Positions 1 to 4,957 of a DNA stretch of 5,531 nt are shown here, piece after piece. Position numbers and translations under genes: made by a program. Under the pieces are notes generated by a model, which had not been told where the DNA came from, ran no database searches, and saw only the letters and a program-made list of their open reading frames with translations. How positions within the stretch are numbered: position 1 is the stretch's first letter; each line of letters opens with the position of its first letter. The DNA comes from Candidatus Hydrothermota bacterium. Its GTDB lineage: Bacteria > Hydrothermota > Hydrothermia > B15-G9. The DNA is taken from NCBI GenBank assembly GCA_003645975.1, contig QNDP01000116.1:1-5531 (forward strand), written 5' to 3'.

Positions 1-394
1 CAAAGATGTTTTTGAGGATGAAGGTGGTCGTTGTCTTGCCGTTTGTCCCGGTGACGCCTATGGCCACCAAATTTTTGGATGGATGTTCAAAAAATCTTGC
101 GGATACAGCGGAGAGTGCTCGGCGCGTGTTCTCGACAACGATCTGCGGCACATTGACCTTCGGGATCGGGCGTTCGACGATCACTGCGGCTGCTCCGTTT
201 TCGACCGCATTTGGGACGAATTTATGGCCGTCGAGGGTAAACCCTTTTATCGCAAAGAAAAGCGTGCCGTCAGAACACCTTCTGGAATCGTAGGCGATGT
301 CCACGATGTCAACATCCTTGAAGTTCAGGATCTCAATGGGCGTAATCGCTTGAAGCAAGGTGGAAAGCTTTTTAGGCCTGGTTGTCCTTCTCAT
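1..394 (-). CDS. murE: UDP-N-acetylmuramyl-tripeptide synthetase MurE, N-terminal part (cut by window edge)
   Basis: MurE is a cytoplasmic Mur ligase that uses ATP to add the third amino acid (meso-diaminopimelate or lysine, depending on the organism) to UDP-MurNAc-L-Ala-D-Glu in peptidoglycan synthesis. Only the first 131 residues are present, out of about 480-500 for the family. Visible features are the MurE N-terminal domain, with YDSRR at 35-39, GTLFFAIKG at 43-51 and DGHKFV at 55-60, and the Mur-ligase ATP-binding P-loop GVTGTNGKTTT at 113-123. The domain that selects the third amino acid lies outside the window, so the substrate cannot be told. The ATG at 392-394 has a good ribosome binding site (GAAGGT, 5 nt spacer). 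The start lies 23 nt inside the end of the upstream membrane-protein gene, in another frame, which suggests translational coupling. The MurE-type N-terminal domain argues against MurF, MurC or MurD. Confidence 0.95.
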   Translation of the reverse strand, partial: MRRTTRPKKLSTLLQAITPIEILNFKDVDIVDIAYDSRRCSDGTLFFAIKGFTLDGHKFVPNAVENGAAAVIVERPIPKVNVPQIVVENTRRALSAVSARFFEHPSKNLVAIGVTGTNGKTTTTFILKNIF

Positions 395-1334
395 CTTTGA
401 CCTTCAAAAGTCCACCCCGATGAACAAACTTCACTATCGATTTCCAGATCTTACGCTCTTCCTCGACCGATTTCGGTGGCTCGAAGCCGAAAGACCTCAG
501 AAGTTCATGACGATGAATGTCGAAAGTAGCTCTCAGAGTCTTGGCGAAATTGGCCAGTGAGACGAGCGAAATCTTGTAGAACATGTAACTTACACCTATG
601 AGAGCGGCTGACCCGACCACACCTTCGACCAACGCAAGCCATTCACCAAGGAAGACCGTTTTGTCGATTGTCAAAACAATCCATTCGACTGCAAGGATGG
701 CTACCAGAATGCACATCCTGAGCATGAGCATCGTCTCGTTGAAGTTTGTGGACAGCAGAGATTTTGTCTCGGACGGCAACTTCATGAACAGATGCTCCCA
801 AAGGACTATTGGATCAAGCCCGTATCGCTTTCGGGCATAGTCTTCGGCGGCGCGCATGATGTTCCCGAACATCGTCGGCATCAACTTTTCCACCCTCGAC
901 GGAAAATGGTAAATGAGGACAGCGTCAAGCTGGTGGAAGCGCTCTGTGAGAACAAGGCGTTCTGTCTCCGAGAGGTCGGCGATCTCAGTCTTGAGCCTGT
1001 TTCGGAGTGTCTCCATCTCCTTATGCAACTCATTGAACTTCCGAATCATCCTCTTCAACAAAAGTTCTTTCAGCTTCTTGGGCAGAAGATAGCCCTCAAA
1101 GAGCATCAAAGTGGGTTTACTTAGCAGACTCAACACCCAAGCTGTGAGAATCACATCGATAGAGAAGGATGTGATGAGATGGGTTGGCGGTTTTTCAAGA
1201 AGATGCAAAAACTGAGGATGGACAAGTCCCCATTCCAAAAATGCAAGGAACCAAAAGACAAAAGAAGGCATGAAGGAGAAAAGCAACCACTGAGGACCAA
1301 ATGACTTGCTGAGCTGCTTCCAAAGCTCGGTCAT
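372..1334 (-). CDS. Four-helix integral membrane protein of unknown function
   Basis: The protein has 320 residues and I cannot assign it a function. Hydrophobic segments at about 17-37, 53-72, 205-223 and 232-257 look like two pairs of membrane helices. Between the pairs lies a polar domain of about 130 residues: a charged helical, probably coiled-coil stretch (about 86-135), then an ordered motif block with FP 144-145, MPT 152-154, GN 157-158, RAAEDY 161-166, RYGLD 170-174 and LW 178-179. I recall similar blocks (PTRLGN, RAAED, RYGLD, W) in uncharacterised bacterial membrane proteins, but this is memory, not a search. The C-terminal 60 residues are charged and probably cytoplasmic. There is no recognisable ribosome binding site; the ATG follows the stop of the zinc-ribbon gene by one base, so translation probably depends on reinitiation. 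The end overlaps murE by 23 nt. A link to the envelope is inferred only from this position. Confidence 0.85.
   Translation of the reverse strand: MTELWKQLSKSFGPQWLLFSFMPSFVFWFLAFLEWGLVHPQFLHLLEKPPTHLITSFSIDVILTAWVLSLLSKPTLMLFEGYLLPKKLKELLLKRMIRKFNELHKEMETLRNRLKTEIADLSETERLVLTERFHQLDAVLIYHFPSRVEKLMPTMFGNIMRAAEDYARKRYGLDPIVLWEHLFMKLPSETKSLLSTNFNETMLMLRMCILVAILAVEWIVLTIDKTVFLGEWLALVEGVVGSAALIGVSYMFYKISLVSLANFAKTLRATFDIHRHELLRSFGFEPPKSVEEERKIWKSIVKFVHRGGLLKVKDEKDNQA
400..405 (-). promoter_or_regulatory. Ribosome binding site of murE, inside the upstream gene
   Basis: On the minus strand GAAGGT lies 5 nt before the murE ATG. It sits within the last codons of the membrane-protein gene, so ribosomes finishing that gene pass over it. 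It supports the choice of the overlapping start for murE. Confidence 0.6.
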
Positions 1335-1335
1335 T

Positions 1336-1563
1336 TCAGATCGGCTTTAAAGGTGTTTTATCCTTCGGACAGAGCGGTGGATGATCCGGATCGTATTCGA
1401 ACACCTCGGTCGTGTAACCGCACTTGGGACACCTCACTTCTACGAGTTCCACATCCGGAAGGCCGCCCAGAGGGATCGATGTCTCTATTTCGGCCATCCG
1501 CTCGTCTTCGTGAGGAACCTCAGCTTCTTTCTTTTTCCTTTTCTTTCTTTTGAATATCGACAT
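1336..1563 (-). CDS. Small polybasic protein with an incomplete zinc ribbon
   Basis: This is a 75-residue hypothetical protein. The N-terminus is strongly basic (KRKKRKKK at 5-12), followed by an acidic, probably disordered linker (about 13-33). The C-terminal half resembles a zinc ribbon or rubredoxin-like knuckle: CPKCG at 45-49 and CPKD at 65-68, with 16 residues between the second and third cysteines. The fourth ligand position holds Asp68 instead of Cys; His61 is another possible ligand. The basic tail could bind nucleic acid, ribosomes or acidic lipid, but no function can be assigned. I chose the ATG at 1561-1563 because GGGGGT lies 5 nt upstream. An in-frame GTG at 1591-1593 would add ten residues but has only a weak site. 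The stop codon is one base from the start of the membrane-protein gene, so the two are probably made together. Confidence 0.72.
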   Translation of the reverse strand: MSIFKRKKRKKKEAEVPHEDERMAEIETSIPLGGLPDVELVEVRCPKCGYTTEVFEYDPDHPPLCPKDKTPLKPI

Positions 1564-1568
1564 AACGC

Positions 1569-1574
1569 ACCCCC
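1569..1574 (-). promoter_or_regulatory. Ribosome binding site deciding the start of the zinc-ribbon gene
   Basis: Minus-strand GGGGGT, a one-mismatch match to GGAGGT, lies 5 nt before the ATG at 1561-1563. It would fall inside the coding region if the upstream GTG (1591-1593) were used, which favours the 75-residue product. Confidence 0.5.
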
Positions 1575-1603
1575 ATCCAACCGGTTTGTGCACTTTTACT
1601 TCT

Positions 1604-2080
1604 TTATTGTTTGCTCAATCCAGCCTTCTTTGCCAGAGTGGGATAGAGTTCATCGACCTTTTTGGCGACAAGCGCTATATCGGAAATAAATTCCTCTTCG
1701 TCGATCAGCCTCGTAGGAACCTCAAATTCAAAATAGAGTATTTGATTGTCAGAATCCAAACCAAATTTAGCCTGCCAGAGGTTTTCGTTAAGTTCCAACA
1801 GATGTTGATAAAAACTTTTCGGTGCGTCTTCAGGGACCTTCATGACCGGAGAGAAAATGCTGACATAATCGCCTTTCTTGGAGACCATAACAAAGACGAA
1901 CAGGTTGGGATGATTGTTGGATTCAAAAGCAAGCGAGTAGGTTCTTTCACCGACTTTTTCGTATTTGAGATCGTGTTTGTCCAGCCAACTGCTCAGAGTG
2001 GTCATCATGGACGCCTCTGCGTGCAACGCAGAAACAAGGAACACAAGGCCAATAAGACCAGCGGCTACCAACCTCTTCAT
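1604..2080 (-). CDS. Secreted YbjN/CesT-chaperone-like protein
   Basis: The protein has 158 residues. Residues 1-23 form a typical Sec signal peptide: basic start (KR at 2-3), hydrophobic core at about 4-18, and AEA at 21-23 before Ser24, a signal peptidase I type site. There is no lipobox cysteine, so the mature protein of about 135 residues should be free in the periplasm or outside. The mature part has the layout I associate with the YbjN and type III secretion chaperone (CesT-like) fold: a first helix ending in a short turn (26-38), strands at about 47-52, 60-66 and 72-77, the helix-rich segment HLLELNENLWQAKFGLD (93-109), strand ILYFEFEVP (114-122), and a final long helix ending in DELYP (143-147). 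This assignment rests on pattern similarity and is tentative. GGAGGT lies 5 nt before the ATG. The gene follows the homoserine dehydrogenase gene by 53 nt, a gap containing a hairpin. Confidence 0.75.
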   Translation of the reverse strand: MKRLVAAGLIGLVFLVSALHAEASMMTTLSSWLDKHDLKYEKVGERTYSLAFESNNHPNLFVFVMVSKKGDYVSIFSPVMKVPEDAPKSFYQHLLELNENLWQAKFGLDSDNQILYFEFEVPTRLIDEEEFISDIALVAKKVDELYPTLAKKAGLSKQ

Positions 2081-2104
2081 GACAAACCTCCAGAATTTTT
2101 TATT

Positions 2105-2140
2105 ACGGTGAATTCGGGCTATTCATCCGAGACTCACCGT
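2105..2140 (-). other. Two-part hairpin spanning the homoserine dehydrogenase stop codon
   Basis: An exact 7-bp inverted repeat (acggtga at 2105-2111, tcaccgt at 2134-2140) encloses a second stem (tcggg at 2114-2118 with tccga at 2126-2130, including one G-U pair) and a 7-nt loop. One outer arm contains the last CGG and TGA codons of the gene. On the minus strand the hairpin is followed by an A-rich stretch, not a T-run, so it is not a classic intrinsic terminator. It could act as an mRNA stability or processing element, or as a partial or factor-assisted terminator. Confidence 0.45.
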
Positions 2141-3153
2141 CCAAATATTTCGATCAGATCAGCGAGCAGGGCATGACCCGTTGCAGTTCTCCCTGCTCCG
2201 GGTCCGATTATCGTAACTTCTCCAAGATGGTCGGTTTTAAAGACGAGCGCATTTGTAACGCCCATGATATGGAAAAGTGGATCATTTTTTCCGACCATTT
2301 CCGGCGAGACTTTGGCTTTTACCACATCGCCTTCACGCCAAACTTTGGCCAGAAGTTTCCACCGTTTGCCTTCTGATTTAGCCTTTTCGATGTCCTCAAC
2401 GGTGAGGTGTGTTATTCCGACACGTTCGACATCATCAACTTTGAGGTTGGCATCGAAAAGAACATTTGCGAGGATTAAAACTTTCGCCATTGCATCGAAT
2501 CCCTCGACATCGGCAGTTGGATCGGCCTCAGCATAGCCAAGCTTCTGCGCCTCTTTCAGCACCTCTTCATAGCTTCTGCCAGCTTCCATGTTCGTCAAGA
2601 TGTAATTCGTCGTCCCATTGACTATTCCGCGGACCTCCTCGAAGTAAACGCCGCCGAGCGGCCATCTGGCCAGATTCAAAGCAGGTGTCCCGGCAAGCAC
2701 GGTTCCCTCGAAGCCAAGTTTCACGCCGTTGGAATCGGCCAAAGCTTTCAATTCCTTGTAAGCCAAAGCAATGGGGCCTTTATTCGTGGTGATCACATGC
2801 TTTTTTGCGCTCAAGGCTTCACGGATATGCGTCAGACCAGGCTCTCCGTTCTTTATGTTTGTGGGCGTTACCTCGACGATGACATCGGCCTCGCTCTCTC
2901 GCGCCACTTTGATGCTGTCCCAGCCAGTTTCACCAAGAGACTCGATCTTTTGACCGGAATCCACAAGTTCGACGGCCTTCTTCAGGTCTATACCGTCGGG
3001 ATTGTGGATCATTCCCCAGACAGGGTCAGCAATTGCAACGACTTTCCACTCAATTCCATATCTTTCACTCAGGTATTCCTTTTTGTTCACGAGTATCTCG
3101 GCGAACCCACGACCAACTGTCCCAAAGCCAATGAATCCAATCTTAACCTCCAT
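2134..3153 (-). CDS. hom: Homoserine dehydrogenase, short form without ACT domain
   Basis: Homoserine dehydrogenase reduces L-aspartate 4-semialdehyde to L-homoserine with NAD(P)H in the cytoplasm, the branch point toward threonine and methionine. The 339-residue protein opens with the Rossmann dinucleotide motif GFGTVG (9-14). TTNKGP (122-127) carries Lys125, equivalent to the catalytic lysine. NGTTNYIL (179-186) and the family signature E209-A-D-P, D220 and K224 match the catalytic Glu/Asp/Lys set described for the yeast enzyme. The C-terminus has GPGAG (317-321). Bacterial enzymes of about 430 residues end in a regulatory ACT domain; this one stops before it, so feedback inhibition by threonine through ACT is not expected. 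The start at 3151-3153 is chosen because GAGGAGG lies 7 nt upstream and the Rossmann fold begins at once; a longer in-frame reading to 3264 would overlap the aldehyde dehydrogenase gene. No aspartokinase, thrB or thrC is nearby, so a related oxidoreductase activity remains possible. Confidence 0.9.
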   Translation of the reverse strand: MEVKIGFIGFGTVGRGFAEILVNKKEYLSERYGIEWKVVAIADPVWGMIHNPDGIDLKKAVELVDSGQKIESLGETGWDSIKVARESEADVIVEVTPTNIKNGEPGLTHIREALSAKKHVITTNKGPIALAYKELKALADSNGVKLGFEGTVLAGTPALNLARWPLGGVYFEEVRGIVNGTTNYILTNMEAGRSYEEVLKEAQKLGYAEADPTADVEGFDAMAKVLILANVLFDANLKVDDVERVGITHLTVEDIEKAKSEGKRWKLLAKVWREGDVVKAKVSPEMVGKNDPLFHIMGVTNALVFKTDHLGEVTIIGPGAGRTATGHALLADLIEIFGR

Positions 3154-3182
3154 CGTCCTGCCTCCTCTGTGTTTTGTTGAGC

Positions 3183-3223
3183 GCAAAGGAATATATAACT
3201 TTCGCAAAGAAAAGGCAACTTTC
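3183..3223 (-). repeat. Tandem imperfect direct repeat, 21 and 20 nt, upstream of hom
   Basis: Two abutting copies (3183-3203 and 3204-3223 on the plus strand) each begin with gcaaag and end with aactttc, with different centres. The spacing is about two DNA turns. The copies overlap the predicted -10 and -35 boxes of the hom promoter, so they could be a paired regulator site, although chance similarity in this AT-rich gap cannot be excluded. Confidence 0.45.
3190..3218 (-). promoter_or_regulatory. Candidate sigma-70 promoter for hom
   Basis: Read on the minus strand, TTGCCT (3218 to 3213) and TATATT (3195 to 3190) are separated by exactly 17 nt. They match the -35 and -10 consensus at 4 and 5 of 6 positions. 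Transcription would begin near 3183, giving a leader of about 30 nt. No terminator is seen after the aldehyde dehydrogenase gene, so this would be an internal promoter that can uncouple hom from it. Confidence 0.5.
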
Positions 3224-3227
3224 AGAT

Positions 3228-4874
3228 TTAGACGAAGCGCTTGAAGTTTTTGATCAGATTCCACATGCCTGTTGTGGAGATAAGTCTTTGCAAATGTGGG
3301 ACAAATTTTGTAAGCGCTTTGATTTTCACTCCGAAACTCTTGCCATACAAGGCAAAACCGGCCGTCTTTGCAAGTTTAAAAAGTTCTGAATCGTAGGGAT
3401 ACCACCAGAACTGCGTCTTCCGTCGTGTGAAGTCCTCGCTCACGAACTTCAGGTTTACAAGTTCAAGGAGTCCAAACCTTCCGTGAGTCCGACCCACACC
3501 GGAATCTTTGACACCGCCCCATGCACCTTCAGGTTCTCCAAAACTGAACACATGGTCGTTAACCGTGATAGTTCCAGCATCGACATTTTCCACAAATTTT
3601 CGGGCAACATTCGGATCTCGAGTCCAGATCGATGCGGTAAGTCCGTAGGATGTGTCGTTTGCAAGTGCTATGGCCTCGTCCAAAGTCCTGAACTTCATGA
3701 TCGGCATTGTAGGACCAAAAGTTTCATCCCTCATTATGCGCATCGAATGGGTTACACCTGTCAGAATCGTGGGTTCAAAGAAGTATCCCTTATCGAAAGG
3801 CCGTTTGCCTCCGAGAACCACTTCAGCGCCGCTCTCAACCGCTTCTCTCAGATGCGATTCAACCAATTTTCTCTGGAACGCCGTCGTCATCGGACCAATA
3901 TCTGTCTCCGCATCAAGCGGATCACCGATGGTCAAGTTTTTTGTCTTTTCGATGACCAATTCGAGAAATTTGTCGAAGACATCTTCGTGGACATAGACCC
4001 TTTCGATGGATGCACAAGTCTGTCCTGCGTTCATAAAGGCACCCCACACTATTCCGTTGGCTGCGCGCTCCAAGTCGGCGTCTGCCATAACAACGGCTGG
4101 GTCCTTACCGCCGAGTTCGAGGATGACCTTTTTGACGCCACTTGCAGCCATTTCCATGATCCGTTTGCCCGTCTCGACCGAACCCGTAAAGAGGATAGCA
4201 GATGTTTTGGGATGTTTGACCAACACCTCACCGACTGCGGACCTGCCAATGACCACATTCAGGATCCCTTCGGGTGCGTCGAATTCTTTGAAAAGTTGTG
4301 CAATGGCAAGGCCTACCAGCGGGGTCGTAGATGACGGCTTGAGGACAACGGTGTTCCCTACAAAAAGCGATGCCACCACATCGAGGAACGGTATCACAAA
4401 CGGATAGTTCCAGGGCGAGATAACCGCCACTATGCCGAGTGGGTCGAACCGATAATATCCCTTCTTTTCACGGAAAAGCACTTGCCAATGCCTGACTTTG
4501 AGTGTTTGGATCAATTTTTCACCGCGGTTTATGTAAAAATCGAGTGCATCGATGGCAGGGAGTATCTCGACCAGTATAGCTTCTGATATTGGCTTCCCTT
4601 GCTCACTGGCTATCAGCTCGGCCATCGATTCGGCCTTCTCCAAAAGCAGATTTTTGAGTTTTTCCAGCAGCTCTATGCGGGCGGACATTGCGGTTTTAGA
4701 CCATGTTTTGAACGCCTTCTCAGCGCCCTCAAACGCCCTTTCCACGCTCTCGATGTCCGATTCTGGAATCTCGGCGAGTATCTGCTCATTTGAAGGATTT
4801 ATCGATCTAATCACACCCTTCGATCTCCGATCGTCCAAATTTATGTCCACTAAAGAGAAGAGATTGGCTGCCAT
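3228..4874 (-). CDS. NAD(P)-dependent aldehyde dehydrogenase with extra basic C-terminal tail
   Basis: This 548-residue enzyme oxidises an aldehyde to its carboxylic acid with NAD(P)+. All key residues of the aldehyde dehydrogenase superfamily are present: SPWNYPF 153-159 (Asn156, oxyanion hole), KPSSTTP 179-185 (cofactor binding), FTGSVETGK 229-237, ELGGKDP 253-259 (general base Glu253), GQTCAS 284-289 (nucleophile Cys287) and ETFGPTMPI 384-392. The catalytic domain ends near 480, about where family members usually end. A further 65-70 residues follow, rich in Lys and Arg and starting with FWWYPYDSEL (489-498); I recall a WWYPY element after the core in some GabD2-type succinate-semialdehyde and long-chain aldehyde dehydrogenases. 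The tail could attach the enzyme to a membrane, which is inference. The substrate cannot be decided. The ATG at 4872-4874 has AAAGGAG 6 nt upstream. The gene is followed by hom after 74 nt and is divergent from the TPR gene. I see no convincing promoter of its own. Confidence 0.93.
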   Translation of the reverse strand: MAANLFSLVDINLDDRRSKGVIRSINPSNEQILAEIPESDIESVERAFEGAEKAFKTWSKTAMSARIELLEKLKNLLLEKAESMAELIASEQGKPISEAILVEILPAIDALDFYINRGEKLIQTLKVRHWQVLFREKKGYYRFDPLGIVAVISPWNYPFVIPFLDVVASLFVGNTVVLKPSSTTPLVGLAIAQLFKEFDAPEGILNVVIGRSAVGEVLVKHPKTSAILFTGSVETGKRIMEMAASGVKKVILELGGKDPAVVMADADLERAANGIVWGAFMNAGQTCASIERVYVHEDVFDKFLELVIEKTKNLTIGDPLDAETDIGPMTTAFQRKLVESHLREAVESGAEVVLGGKRPFDKGYFFEPTILTGVTHSMRIMRDETFGPTMPIMKFRTLDEAIALANDTSYGLTASIWTRDPNVARKFVENVDAGTITVNDHVFSFGEPEGAWGGVKDSGVGRTHGRFGLLELVNLKFVSEDFTRRKTQFWWYPYDSELFKLAKTAGFALYGKSFGVKIKALTKFVPHLQRLISTTGMWNLIKNFKRFV

Positions 4875-4905
4875 TTTTCTCTCCTTTCGTTTTATCGCTA
4901 ACCTT

Positions 4906-4934
4906 TTGATTTAGTTGATGTTCCTTGATATAAT
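4906..4934 (+). promoter_or_regulatory. Near-consensus sigma-70 promoter of the TPR-protein gene
   Basis: TTGATT (4906-4911) and a perfect TATAAT (4929-4934) are spaced by 17 nt. Transcription is expected near 4941, only a few bases before the ribosome binding site. The -10 region also reads TATTAT on the other strand (4935 to 4930), so it might fire in both directions, but no good -35 box accompanies the minus-strand reading. Confidence 0.75.
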
Positions 4935-4942
4935 ACCGTGCA

Positions 4943-4950
4943 AAAGGAGG
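4943..4950 (+). promoter_or_regulatory. Ribosome binding site that decides the TPR gene start
   Basis: AAAGGAGG is a strong site, but it ends only 1 nt before the ATG at 4952-4954, which is too close for efficient initiation. It is 7 nt before the in-frame TTG at 4958-4960, the usual distance, so TTG is the likely start. Confidence 0.6.
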
Positions 4951-4957
4951 AATGAAA

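Noticed and set aside
6..400. Two plus-strand open frames at the left edge
   Set aside because: They are antisense to the clear MurE N-terminus, which carries the P-loop.
1524..1551. Unbroken 28-nt pyrimidine run (purine run on the coding strand)
   Set aside because: It is explained by the Lys/Arg/Glu codons of the polybasic head in the zinc-ribbon protein. No independent structural role is supported.
1550..2176. Plus-strand open frame of 208 codons
   Set aside because: It is antisense to the signal-peptide protein and crosses gene boundaries. It has no ribosome binding site or recognisable domain.
3154..3264. N-terminal extension of homoserine dehydrogenase by 37 residues
   Set aside because: It would overlap the aldehyde dehydrogenase gene and read through the predicted promoter and ribosome binding site. 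The Rossmann fold begins right after the Met at 3153.
3483..4334. Long plus-strand open frame of 283 codons
   Set aside because: It lies fully antisense to the aldehyde dehydrogenase, whose motifs are all intact. The translation is rich in Cys, His, Phe and Asp and resembles no family; it is a shadow of the codon use on the other strand.
4875..4945. Minus-strand promoter for the aldehyde dehydrogenase
   Set aside because: TATTAT (4935 to 4930) could serve as a -10 box, but no acceptable -35 hexamer lies 16-18 nt upstream, and TTGCAC (4943 to 4938) has no -10 at the right distance. Left unannotated.
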